Of a stretch of 38,252 nt of DNA, positions 24,769 to 32,872 are shown in pieces; position 1 is the first letter of the stretch, and each line of letters opens with the position of its first letter. Source of the stretch: Eubacterium sp. (lineage in GTDB: Bacteria > Bacillota > Clostridia > Lachnospirales > Lachnospiraceae); NCBI GenBank assembly GCA_024697845.1, contig JAILRZ010000047.1, positions 1 through 38,252 of the forward strand, read 5' to 3'. The translations under genes and the position numbers were made by a program. Below the pieces are notes generated by a model that did not search any database, was not told the origin of the DNA, and saw only the letters and a list, made by a program, of their open reading frames with translations.

Positions 24769-26094
24769 ATGAAAAAACAAAAGAATCAGTCGGGAGCAGG
24801 AACGATTGTCAAAACAATCATTGCGATTTTGGTATTTGGAATTCTTTTAGGGGTAGGAATCAATTCCTCCAGTAAAGGAAGAGTCTGGAGAAATATTAAA
24901 AAGACTGTTGGAATCCAGAAAGAAAAAAGTCAGCCTACAAAGAAAGTGGCTGTCTCTTCCAAAAATCTGAATCGTGATTATGCACCGGATCTTCAATTTA
25001 TCAATGATGATTATTTTGGGTTTGTCGCAGAACGAGGTCTTATTCTTGTTAGCCGGGTAAGTATGGAACTGGTGGAGAATATTGACTTACAGGAAATCGA
25101 TTGTTTTTATTTCAAAAAAGATTCCCTGCAGACCCGCATTTTACAGCAGGACCGAAATATTATTATTTTTAATACAAAGAATGGGAAGCCACAGGGCAAG
25201 GCTTATGTGTATTCCTTAGATACGGTGGGACAGCCGGAATGGACTTATGAAATTGTAGATGATCCGCAAGAACTGCAGGAGTATTATAAGCAGTGGAAGT
25301 CTTTACAGAAAAACAAAAAAGAACTTTCCAAGGCTGTGAAAGACGGTTTGTTGAAAGATGATAAAAAGTTAGAAGATGAACGTTACAGCAAAAACTGTAT
25401 CGTCTGGAAAAATCTCTGGGGAGATAAAATGGTTAGTTTTCTCTCGTTCCAACAGGAAGAGTATGTTCTGGTGAACTATGAGAAAAATGAAGATACCTAT
25501 GTCAATCAAACAATTCGATTGATTGTATCCAATATGCAACCGGTAGAAGTTCAATTGCCAGAATTCCGTTATACAGAGGACAATACCATACTGAAGGCAA
25601 TTTTCCGATATGAAAAATATCATAAAGTAAAATGGAAGGATAACTATCGTCATTCAGAATCGGATGTGTGGATTCCGGGTTATGTCGTTTGGGGAAAATA
25701 TAAAAAGAATAAAACAATTTATGCTTTTGTAGAACTATACGGAAGTTATTTCCAAAAGAATGGAAAAACATTGGAAGATGTTCGAGGCGGAAGAAAGTAT
25801 GCTTTGTTAAAATTAAAGAAAATCAGGAAAAAATATCGAATTGTTTCCACTTCATATCCAAGAAAGGGTGGCTATGAATTTACTGATATTCAGAAAATGA
25901 CAAAGAATATGCCGGGAGTTTATGAAAAAGTTCAGAAGGATTCTGCGAAAAAAGAGAAAAAGAGAAAATCAGAAAAAGCGCTGAAGAAGTTTATGAAAAT
26001 GTATATTCAAAAAAATCAGCTGGATATTCTGAGTTATCGTTTCTATGGGCGAAAACCGATTGTAATAAAGGAAAAAGAAACAGAAGAAAAATAG
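24769..26094 (+). CDS. Membrane-anchored protein of unknown function
   Basis: A 441-residue protein with one N-terminal membrane segment (~residues 12-32) and a large exported part. I do not recognise a domain. The exported region starts at a basic linker and has beta-rich stretches (FINDDYFGFVAERGLILVS, KAYVYSLDTVGQ, RKYALLKLKK) suggestive of a beta-sheet or propeller-like fold. A strongly basic, helical stretch lies at ~385-420. GGAGG is well placed before the ATG. A cell-wall deacetylase gene follows after 15 nt and is likely cotranscribed, so an envelope role is plausible but unproven. Confidence 0.7.
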   Translation: MKKQKNQSGAGTIVKTIIAILVFGILLGVGINSSSKGRVWRNIKKTVGIQKEKSQPTKKVAVSSKNLNRDYAPDLQFINDDYFGFVAERGLILVSRVSMELVENIDLQEIDCFYFKKDSLQTRILQQDRNIIIFNTKNGKPQGKAYVYSLDTVGQPEWTYEIVDDPQELQEYYKQWKSLQKNKKELSKAVKDGLLKDDKKLEDERYSKNCIVWKNLWGDKMVSFLSFQQEEYVLVNYEKNEDTYVNQTIRLIVSNMQPVEVQLPEFRYTEDNTILKAIFRYEKYHKVKWKDNYRHSESDVWIPGYVVWGKYKKNKTIYAFVELYGSYFQKNGKTLEDVRGGRKYALLKLKKIRKKYRIVSTSYPRKGGYEFTDIQKMTKNMPGVYEKVQKDSAKKEKKRKSEKALKKFMKMYIQKNQLDILSYRFYGRKPIVIKEKETEEK

Positions 26095-26109
26095 TTTGCG
26101 GAAGGTAAG

Positions 26110-26988
26110 ATGATGTTTCAAAAGAAAAAATATATAGGAATCACACTAGGCCTGGTGATGGCGGGATTTTTGTTGGGATTTTTATGTGGAAGATACACAA
26201 CACCAAAGGGAGAGCGAGAAACATCTGAAACGGTGGAAATTGCAAAAGACACCACAGCTCAACCATCAGAAACTGTTACCAAAGCGGAAAGTGTTACTGC
26301 AGCGGTAACAACAGTAGAAGAAACAACAAAAAAAGAAGTGGTTACGCAGGCACCGGTCAGAAATCTGAAAGGAAAAAAACTGGTAGCTTTAACCTTTGAT
26401 GATGGACCGGGTCGATATACAATGGAATTGCTAAATATATTACAGAGTAATCAGGTTCGTGCAACTTTCTTTGTATGTGGTACGGGATTAGAGCGAAATG
26501 ATGCAGAAAAAATCTTGAAGCGCATGGATTCCATTCATTGTGATATTGGAAATCATACGTTGCATCATGTGTCGTTAGGAAATGCAAAAGTAAAAAAAAT
26601 CAAAAAGGAAATCAATGGTGTCGACCGGATTGTTAAGAAGTACACCGGCCATAAGACAAAATTTTTAAGACCGCCTTACGGTGCCGGCGCAAAGAAAAAG
26701 AAATTAAAAAAGAATGTAAAAGTTCCAATGATCTGCTGGAATGTTGATACTTTGGATTGGAAGACAAAGAATAAGAAAAAGACAATTAAGAGAGCTACAA
26801 AGAACATTCATGACGGTGATATTATCTTAATGCATGACATTCATCCTTGGAGTGTGGAAGCAGTGAAAAAAATCATTCCGAAATTAAGAAAGCAGGGATT
26901 CGAATTTGTTACAATTTCCGAAATGGCAAAGTACAAAAAAGTATCTCTGAAAAAAGGAATTGCATATTATGATTTTAGGGGAATGTAA
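26110..26988 (+). CDS. Membrane-anchored polysaccharide deacetylase (NodB domain)
   Basis: A 292-residue carbohydrate esterase family 4 protein. A membrane anchor (~residues 8-27) and a Thr-rich linker (~30-80) lead to the NodB domain (~92-270). Metal and catalytic motifs are TFDDGPG (Asp-Asp), HTLHH (two His ligands), RPPYG, and LMHDIHPW (final His). It should deacetylate extracellular GlcNAc polymers, most likely peptidoglycan, giving lysozyme resistance; the exact substrate is not determined. ATGs at 26110 and 26113 are both possible, with GGAAGG just upstream. It is followed by a long non-coding repeat region. Confidence 0.9.
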   Translation: MMFQKKKYIGITLGLVMAGFLLGFLCGRYTTPKGERETSETVEIAKDTTAQPSETVTKAESVTAAVTTVEETTKKEVVTQAPVRNLKGKKLVALTFDDGPGRYTMELLNILQSNQVRATFFVCGTGLERNDAEKILKRMDSIHCDIGNHTLHHVSLGNAKVKKIKKEINGVDRIVKKYTGHKTKFLRPPYGAGAKKKKLKKNVKVPMICWNVDTLDWKTKNKKKTIKRATKNIHDGDIILMHDIHPWSVEAVKKIIPKLRKQGFEFVTISEMAKYKKVSLKKGIAYYDFRGM

Positions 26989-27053
26989 AATAATCTAGGT
27001 AGTGTAAATTATTTTGTCGACTTTTATAAGTGACAATATAAATTGACTTTTCG

Positions 27054-27376
27054 CCTATATACCGTACAGTTTTTATATGTTTTGAGGAATCCGACCGTAT
27101 ATACTGATTTTCTCAATATATACCGTACGCTACCCCATGTTTTCACAAGAAACAAACGGTATAAATCGTACATTTCAATATATACCGTACGTTGCTACAA
27201 TTTTTCACAAGAATCAAACGGTATAAATCGTATATTTTTATATATACCGTACGTTGTTACAAATTTTCACAAGAATCAAACGGTATAAATCAAAAATTTC
27301 CATATGTACCGTATGTTGTCAAAAATCTGATTCAAAAATAGACAGTATAAATCAATTATTTCAAAATATACCGTAT
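27054..27376. repeat. Tandem array of about six 62-bp repeats
   Basis: TATACCGTA or one-base variants recur at 27058, 27119, 27181, 27243, 27305 and 27367, at intervals of 61, 62, 62, 62 and 62 bp. Each unit also holds the opposite-facing ACGGTATAAATC (27156, 27218, 27280; ACAGTATAAATC at 27342), likewise 62 bp apart. The first unit is degenerate. Between these lies a conserved TTTTCACAAGAATCAA-like block. TATACCGT/ACGGTATA can pair either within a unit (29-nt loop) or between units (17-nt loop). With its flanks this fills the non-coding gap 26989-27449. No ORF here is credible. Possible roles are an operator array, a structured RNA or a mobile palindromic repeat; none is proven. Confidence 0.9.
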
Positions 27377-27393
27377 GCCACCTTTTTGGTGGC
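27377..27393 (+). terminator. Short GCCACC/GGTGGC hairpin after the repeat array
   Basis: GCCACC (27377-27382) and GGTGGC (27388-27393) enclose TTTTT, and TTCTTTC follows. It is a short stem with a broken T-tract, so at best a weak terminator separating the repeat array from the yfbR promoter. Confidence 0.45.
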
Positions 27394-27409
27394 TTCTTTC
27401 ACGTAAATT

Positions 27410-27418
27410 TGGTATAAT
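27410..27418 (+). promoter_or_regulatory. Extended -10 promoter for yfbR-topB-glmS
   Basis: TGG followed by a perfect TATAAT (27413-27418) forms an extended -10 element. No strong -35 is visible at the usual distance; TTCTTTC occupies that area. Transcription would start near 27425, about 25 nt before the yfbR start. The repeat array ends only ~35 bp upstream, so it could influence this promoter. Confidence 0.65.
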
Positions 27419-27449
27419 ATTACAGTTCAATTGTGAAGGAGGAACGGAG

Positions 27450-28025
27450 ATGAACCACTTTTATGGAATCCTGGCAAGAATGCGTTATATCGAGCGTTGG
27501 GGACTGATGAGAAATACCATTAATGAAAATATTGCGGAACATAGTCTGGATGTGGCAATTATTGCTCATGCCCTGGCGGTTATTGGAAATACATATTATG
27601 GAAAGCAGTTAAATGCGGAGCATATTGCAATGCTTGGCATTATGCATGATACTACAGAAATATTTACCGGGGATTTACCGACACCGATTAAATATTATGC
27701 ACCGGAAATCCGGGATGCGTATAAAAAGGTGGAACATACGGCAGCGAAACAGTTGTTATCGGAATTGCCGGAAGAAATGCGTGGAGCTTATGAATCTGTT
27801 CTGATTGAACAGGAAAATGAGGACTGGAAGTATGTAAAAGCTGCAGACAAGCTTTCTGCATATATCAAGTGTTTGGAAGAACGGGATATGGGAAACACGG
27901 ATTTTATTAAAGCAGAGGAAACGATTTACCAGACTTTGCAGAATATGAAAATGGAAGAACTGGATTATTTCATGGAACATTTTCTGCCGGCATTTAACGA
28001 GACTTTAGACGATATCAATAAATAA
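27450..28025 (+). CDS. yfbR: HD-domain 5'-deoxynucleotidase, YfbR-like
   Basis: A 191-residue HD phosphohydrolase that closely follows E. coli YfbR by recall: RW-LMRN, EN-EHSL-VA, HALA-I, LTGDLPTP-KYF-like and YFMEHFLPAFN. The metal ligands are H31, H66, D67 (MHDTTE) and D133 (AADKL). The family removes phosphate from dNMPs and so helps balance deoxynucleotide pools. ATG 27450 has AAGGAGG at 27437-27442 and a second purine block nearer the start; the earlier in-frame codon at 27375 would begin in the hairpin. topB follows after 9 nt, suggesting a nucleotide/DNA-metabolism operon. Confidence 0.9.
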   Translation: MNHFYGILARMRYIERWGLMRNTINENIAEHSLDVAIIAHALAVIGNTYYGKQLNAEHIAMLGIMHDTTEIFTGDLPTPIKYYAPEIRDAYKKVEHTAAKQLLSELPEEMRGAYESVLIEQENEDWKYVKAADKLSAYIKCLEERDMGNTDFIKAEETIYQTLQNMKMEELDYFMEHFLPAFNETLDDINK

Positions 28026-28034
28026 GGGGTATTT

Positions 28035-30125
28035 ATGGGAAAGGCAGTATTCATCGCGGAAAAACCCAGCGTTGCCGCTGAGTTTGCAAAGGCATTAAAA
28101 TTGAATACAACAAGAAAAGACGGATATATGGAAGGAGATACAGCCATTGTAACTTGGTGCGTTGGCCATTTGGTTACAATGAGTTATCCGGAAGTGTATG
28201 ATGAAAAATACAAAAAATGGAATTTAAGAGATCTTCCATTTATTCCACAGGAATGGAAATATGAGGTGATTCCGGGAGTGAAAAAACAGTTTGGAATCGT
28301 AAAGGGAATACTGAACCGGGAAGATGTAGATACTATTTATGTCTGCACGGACTCGGGACGAGAAGGAGAATATATTTATCGCCTGGTGGCACAGGAAGCA
28401 GGGGTTCAAGGGAAAAAGGAGAAACGTGTCTGGATTGATTCCCAGACAGAAGAAGAAATTCTCCGTGGAATTCGGGAGGCAAAGGATCTGAGTGCTTACA
28501 ATCACTTGTCGGATGCTGCGTACCTGCGTGCAAAAGAAGACTATCTGATGGGAATTAATTTTTCCAGGTTGTTGACTTTGAAGTATGGAAACTCCATTCA
28601 GAATTATCTGAAGGGAGAATGGAAATCTATTAATGTTGGGCGTGTTATGACTTGTGTTCTCGGAATGATATGTAACAGAGAACGGGAAATCCGAAGTTTT
28701 GTCAAGACACCGTTTTACAGGGTGCTGGCGCAGACTGATATTGGTGGAAGAAAGATTGATACGGAATGGAAGGCAGTAAAGGGATCCAAGTTTTTTGAAT
28801 CAACATTATTGTACAAGGAAAATGGGTTTAAGGAAAAAACTTCCGCACAAGGGCTGATTGAAGCATTAGAACGTCATCAGCCAATGGAAATGACTGTGAA
28901 ATCCATTACCATGAAGGATGAAAAGAAACAGGCACCGTTGCTTTATAATCTGGCGGAATTGCAAAACGACTGTTCCAAAATGTTTAAAATCAGTCCGGAT
29001 GAAACGCTGAATGTGGTTCAGCAGTTGTACGAAGCAAAATTGGTGACATATCCAAGAACGGATGCCCGTGTATTATCCAGTGCTGTTTCGAAGGAAATTC
29101 ATAAGAACATTTCCGGATTACAGTATTTTCAGCCTTGCAGTGGTTTTGCAAAACGTATTTTGGAAAACAAATCTTATCAGGGATTGGAAAAAACAAAATA
29201 TGTGGATGACAAGAAAATTACAGATCACTATGCAATTATTCCAACAGGACAGGGACTTAATGGATTGGCGAAGCAAAAGCCTATTAACCAAAAAGTTTAT
29301 ATGGTAATTGTCCGAAGATTCTTGAGTATTTTTTATCCTCCGGCGATTTATAAGAAAGCAACGTTAACGGGGATTATGCCGGCAACGCATTCTGATGATT
29401 CAACGACAACGGAACAGTTCAGTTCAAATTTTAAAATTTTGGTTCAGAAAGGTTATTTAGAAGTAGCGGGAGTACCAAAACAGAAGAAAAAAGCGGAACT
29501 TTCGAAAGGTGATGAGGAAAATAATCAAGAAGGCCAGGAGACCAATTCGACAGAGGAAAATGAAGCTCTGGAATTGGATGAAGAATTCTTTGCTTTATTG
29601 AATAAAATAGGAAAAAGTGATAAAATTAACGTTAGTAGTCTATTTATGAAAGAAGGGGAAACAAGCCCTCCAAAACGATATACTTCCGGTTCGTTAATTC
29701 TTGCCATGGAGAATGCCGGACAGCTGATTGAGGACGAAGATTTAAGGGCACAGATTAAAGGTTCTGGAATCGGAACCAGTGCTACACGAGCTGAAATTAT
29801 TAAGAAATTAACCAATATCAAGTATATCTCATTGAATAAGAAAACACAGGTCGTTACACCGACTCAGTTAGGAGAAATGATTTTTGGTGTGGTTCATGGC
29901 TCGATTAAATCCTTGCTAAATCCTGAATTGACAGCCAGTTGGGAAATGGGATTGACGAAGGTAGCTGAGGGAGAGCTGTCTTCGGAAGAATATATGAAAA
30001 AACTAGATGAATTTATTGTTGGAAGATTTCAGAATGTGATTTCATTGAATAATGTGGGACAGATGACACAGTATTACAATTATGTGGCAACGTTTTACAA
30101 TCAAAAGAAGAAAAAGCAGAAATAG
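28035..30125 (+). CDS. topB: DNA topoisomerase III
   Basis: A 696-residue type IA topoisomerase that relaxes and decatenates DNA through a 5'-phosphotyrosine. The TOPRIM domain is at the N-terminus (FIAEKPSVAAEFA, then TDSGREGEYIYRL). The catalytic tyrosine is Y339 in VTYPRTDARV. The gate domain GSGIGTSATRAEII and the C-terminal LTASWEMGL block are present. It lacks C-terminal zinc fingers, as usual for TopB-type enzymes, and carries an acidic Glu-rich insert near residue 490. AAGGGG precedes the ATG. Copies are also common on mobile elements, but nothing nearby suggests transfer. Confidence 0.93.
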   Translation: MGKAVFIAEKPSVAAEFAKALKLNTTRKDGYMEGDTAIVTWCVGHLVTMSYPEVYDEKYKKWNLRDLPFIPQEWKYEVIPGVKKQFGIVKGILNREDVDTIYVCTDSGREGEYIYRLVAQEAGVQGKKEKRVWIDSQTEEEILRGIREAKDLSAYNHLSDAAYLRAKEDYLMGINFSRLLTLKYGNSIQNYLKGEWKSINVGRVMTCVLGMICNREREIRSFVKTPFYRVLAQTDIGGRKIDTEWKAVKGSKFFESTLLYKENGFKEKTSAQGLIEALERHQPMEMTVKSITMKDEKKQAPLLYNLAELQNDCSKMFKISPDETLNVVQQLYEAKLVTYPRTDARVLSSAVSKEIHKNISGLQYFQPCSGFAKRILENKSYQGLEKTKYVDDKKITDHYAIIPTGQGLNGLAKQKPINQKVYMVIVRRFLSIFYPPAIYKKATLTGIMPATHSDDSTTTEQFSSNFKILVQKGYLEVAGVPKQKKKAELSKGDEENNQEGQETNSTEENEALELDEEFFALLNKIGKSDKINVSSLFMKEGETSPPKRYTSGSLILAMENAGQLIEDEDLRAQIKGSGIGTSATRAEIIKKLTNIKYISLNKKTQVVTPTQLGEMIFGVVHGSIKSLLNPELTASWEMGLTKVAEGELSSEEYMKKLDEFIVGRFQNVISLNNVGQMTQYYNYVATFYNQKKKKQK

Positions 30126-30156
30126 GTCCAAAAAGAGGTAGAAGGAGAATGACATT

Positions 30157-31977
30157 ATGTGTGGAATTGTTGGTTACGCAGGTGAAAGAGACTGTACAGA
30201 AGTATTATTAAATGCGTTGTCCAAATTGGAATATCGTGGATATGATTCTGCGGGAATTGCTGTATTTGAGAAAAATCAGATTTCCGTTGAAAAATCCAAG
30301 GGAGAACTGAAAAATTTAAGAGAAAAGTTAGAGAATGAACACAAGCCGGAAGGCCATTGCGGAATTGGTCATACAAGATGGGCAACTCACGGAGAACCAT
30401 CTGATATCAATTCTCATCCTCACGGAAGTAAGCGTGTTTCAATTGTACATAACGGAATTATTGAAAACTATAAAGATATTAAAAAATTCCTGATTAGCAA
30501 AGGATACACTTTTGAAAGTGAAACCGATACGGAAACAGTAGCAAAATTATTGGATTACTATTACAATGGGGATCCAATTGATGCAGTCGTAAAGACATTG
30601 GCAGATGTTCGAGGAGCTTATGCATTGGGAATTTTATTCAAGGATTATCCGGATTGCATTTACTCGGTCAGAAAAGACAGTCCACTGATTATCGGTGTTG
30701 GTGAAAATGAAAACTTTATTGCTTCTGATGTTCCTGCAATTTTGCAGTACACCAGAAAGTATTATTTGTTAGAAGAAAATGAAATTGCAACAATTAAAGC
30801 GGATCGTGTTGAATTTTGTGATATTCACAAACAGCAGATTGTGAAGGAAGTGCAGTTGTCCAATCTGGATATGGATGCAGCGGAAAAAGGTGGTTATGAA
30901 CACTTTATGCTGAAAGAAATCCATGAGCAGCCTACAGCAGTAAAAACTACAATTGCTCCAAGAATTGTTAATGGAATGCCGGATTTATCCGAATGTGGTC
31001 TTACTGCTGAAAGTTTAAAGAATTACAGAAAGTTATTTATTGTTGCCTGCGGTACTGCAATGCATGCCGGTGTGGTTGGAAAATACGTCATTGAAAAATT
31101 AGCTAGAACAGAAGTAACCGTTGATATTGCTTCGGAATTCAGATATCGGGATCCGATTATTGAAAAGGACGACCTTGTAATTGTAATTTCCCAGTCCGGT
31201 GAAACTGCAGATACAAAGGCAGCTCTTCATTTAGCTCATGATCGTGGGGCAAAGGTTCTTGCAATTGTAAACGTTAAAGGATCTTCCATTGCCAGAGAAG
31301 CGGATATGGTTCTTTATACACATGCCGGTCCGGAAATTTCCGTTGCATCCACAAAAGCATTTTCGGTTCAGATGTCTGTAATGTACTTGCTTGCTTTTGA
31401 AATGGCATATGCAAAAGGCTTTATTTCCGAGGAAGAATGTAAGCGCTTAACAGCAGAATTATCAAATATTCCTGACTTAATTGAAAAGACAATGGAATGT
31501 GAAGACAAGTGTCAGTATGTTGCCTCAAAGTTAATTACTGCACAGAGTTTATTATATATTGGACGTGGACTGGATTACGCATTGAGTATGGAAGGTTCTT
31601 TGAAACTGAAAGAAATTTCTTATATTCATTCCGAGTCTTATGCGGCCGGTGAATTAAAACACGGAACCATCTCCTTGGTGGAAGAAGGAATGCCGGTAAT
31701 CGGTGTGGCAACCCAGAGTGATTTGATGGAAAAAATGGTGAGCAACATTGTGGAAGTAAAATCCAGAGGAGCATTTACCATTACCGTATGTAAAGAAGGA
31801 ACAGAATTTAGTGAAGGAGTTATGGATGAAACGATTGAAGTTCCGGCATTGGAAGATGTATTAATGCCGATGCTAACAGTTATTCCGTTACAGCTCATCG
31901 CATATTATACAACCGTATTAAAGGGATTAAACGTTGATAAGCCAAGAAATCTGGCCAAATCAGTTACTGTAGAATGA
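30157..31977 (+). CDS. glmS: Glutamine-fructose-6-phosphate aminotransferase (isomerizing)
   Basis: A 606-residue enzyme that makes glucosamine-6-phosphate, the first step to UDP-GlcNAc and cell wall. The N-terminal Ntn glutaminase starts MCGIVGYAG, with Cys2 the nucleophile after Met removal. The HTRWATHGEPS and HNGIIENY loops bind glutamine. Two SIS isomerase domains follow (ACGTAMHAG and SQSGETADT; then YIGRGLDYALSMEGSLKLKEISYIHSE), and the protein ends LAKSVTVE as expected. The Cys requirement fixes the start at 30157; AAGGAG lies ~10 nt upstream. Only 31 nt separate it from topB, so there is no room for a glmS ribozyme. A palindromic element follows. Confidence 0.97.
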   Translation: MCGIVGYAGERDCTEVLLNALSKLEYRGYDSAGIAVFEKNQISVEKSKGELKNLREKLENEHKPEGHCGIGHTRWATHGEPSDINSHPHGSKRVSIVHNGIIENYKDIKKFLISKGYTFESETDTETVAKLLDYYYNGDPIDAVVKTLADVRGAYALGILFKDYPDCIYSVRKDSPLIIGVGENENFIASDVPAILQYTRKYYLLEENEIATIKADRVEFCDIHKQQIVKEVQLSNLDMDAAEKGGYEHFMLKEIHEQPTAVKTTIAPRIVNGMPDLSECGLTAESLKNYRKLFIVACGTAMHAGVVGKYVIEKLARTEVTVDIASEFRYRDPIIEKDDLVIVISQSGETADTKAALHLAHDRGAKVLAIVNVKGSSIAREADMVLYTHAGPEISVASTKAFSVQMSVMYLLAFEMAYAKGFISEEECKRLTAELSNIPDLIEKTMECEDKCQYVASKLITAQSLLYIGRGLDYALSMEGSLKLKEISYIHSESYAAGELKHGTISLVEEGMPVIGVATQSDLMEKMVSNIVEVKSRGAFTITVCKEGTEFSEGVMDETIEVPALEDVLMPMLTVIPLQLIAYYTTVLKGLNVDKPRNLAKSVTVE

Positions 31978-31985
31978 TCGCGAAC

Positions 31986-32177
31986 ACAATAAACGGTATA
32001 AACACAAAAACAGGTCGTGATGCAAATTTATTTGCAATCGCGTATCTGTTTTTGTGTTTATGGCGCGCATGCGCGCGTAGTAATTGCGCTATAGCGCAAT
32101 TACGGGACCGTTTATTGTTGTATAAAAAAGGAACTGGAAAAATTGCGCTATAGCGCAATTACGGGACCGTTTATTGT
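31986..32177. repeat. Nested palindromic element between glmS and the acyltransferase
   Basis: ACAATAAACGGT (31986-31997) is the reverse complement of ACCGTTTATTGT at 32107-32118 and again at 32166-32177. Inside lie a perfect 16-bp stem (31998-32013 with 32046-32061) enclosing TGCAAAT-TT-ATTTGCA; the palindrome GCGCGCATGCGCGC (32063-32076); and a 22-bp palindrome with core GCGCTATAGCGC (32081-32102). A 37-bp block is repeated exactly at 32082-32118 and 32141-32177. The element fills the 31978-32199 gap with no credible ORF. It could be a MITE-like or REP-like element, a structured RNA or a terminator; the class is unidentified. Confidence 0.9.
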
Positions 32178-32199
32178 ATAAAGAAAGAAGGAGATACAC

Positions 32200-32862
32200 A
32201 TGATTTACAAAATAAATGATTTATATGATTTGAATGAAACAATTGCAGCAAAGTTATTTGAAGGTAAGATTTACCCATGGGAAGTCCTTGCGGATATTGG
32301 AAATTTTATTCTGGAATTAGGACCAACCTTGTCAGAAGATGAATTTGACCATCCTGCAGAGGATATCTGGATTCATAAGTCTGTTTCCATTGCGAAAACA
32401 GCAACCTTAAACGGTCCGCTGATTATTGATGCGGATACGGAAGTCAGACCGGGAGCTTTTGTTCGCGGAAAGGTTATTGTTGGCAAAAACTGTGTGGTTG
32501 GAAATTCAACGGAATTGAAAAATGTTGTTCTGTTTAACACGGTTCAAGTACCACATTACAACTATGTGGGAGACAGTATTCTGGGAACTCATTCTCATAT
32601 GGGAGCCGGTTCCATTACATCGAATGTAAAATCAGACAAGACATTGGTTGTTGTAAAGGACGGGGAAGAACAGATTGAAACCGGACTGAAAAAATTTGGC
32701 GCAATGATTGGTGATTATGTGGAAGTGGGATGCAATTCCGTATTAAATCCGGGAACTGTGATTGGAAGAAACAGCAACATTTATCCATTATCCAGTGTGC
32801 GTGGAGTGATTCCGGAAAAGAGTATTTTCAAAGGAAGAAATGATATTGTTGATAAGGCATAG
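32200..32862 (+). CDS. Left-handed beta-helix acyltransferase, GlmU C-domain-like
   Basis: A 220-residue hexapeptide-repeat protein. After ~50 N-terminal residues the left-handed beta-helix runs from IWIHKSVSIAKTATL to the end. NSTELKNVVLFNTVQVPHYNYVGD, followed by GTHSHMGAGSITSN, closely parallels the acetyltransferase half of GlmU (VxxKNA...H-xYxGD...GAGTI), including the catalytic-type His. The GlmU uridylyltransferase half is absent. Lying behind glmS, it may acetylate glucosamine-1-phosphate or a related sugar phosphate. Such proteins are often annotated as UDP-GlcNAc pyrophosphorylase, which the sequence does not support. AGAAGGAG precedes the ATG. Confidence 0.8.
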   Translation: MIYKINDLYDLNETIAAKLFEGKIYPWEVLADIGNFILELGPTLSEDEFDHPAEDIWIHKSVSIAKTATLNGPLIIDADTEVRPGAFVRGKVIVGKNCVVGNSTELKNVVLFNTVQVPHYNYVGDSILGTHSHMGAGSITSNVKSDKTLVVVKDGEEQIETGLKKFGAMIGDYVEVGCNSVLNPGTVIGRNSNIYPLSSVRGVIPEKSIFKGRNDIVDKA

Positions 32863-32872
32863 GAGTATAGAA

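Noticed and set aside
26986-27015. AAAATAAT/ATTATTTT hairpin after the deacetylase
   Set aside because: It is an all A/T 8-bp stem, too weak to call as a terminator.
27043-27288. 81-residue + strand ORF across the repeat array
   Set aside because: It is open only because the 62-bp unit lacks stops in one frame. It has no ribosome binding site, and its protein simply repeats the DNA repeat.
27054-27376. CRISPR array
   Set aside because: The spacers are nearly identical to each other, the conserved part is not a clean direct repeat with unique spacers, and no cas gene is present.
31964-32158. 64-residue minus-strand ORF over the palindromic element
   Set aside because: It is made of the palindromes themselves, overlaps the glmS end and has no family resemblance.
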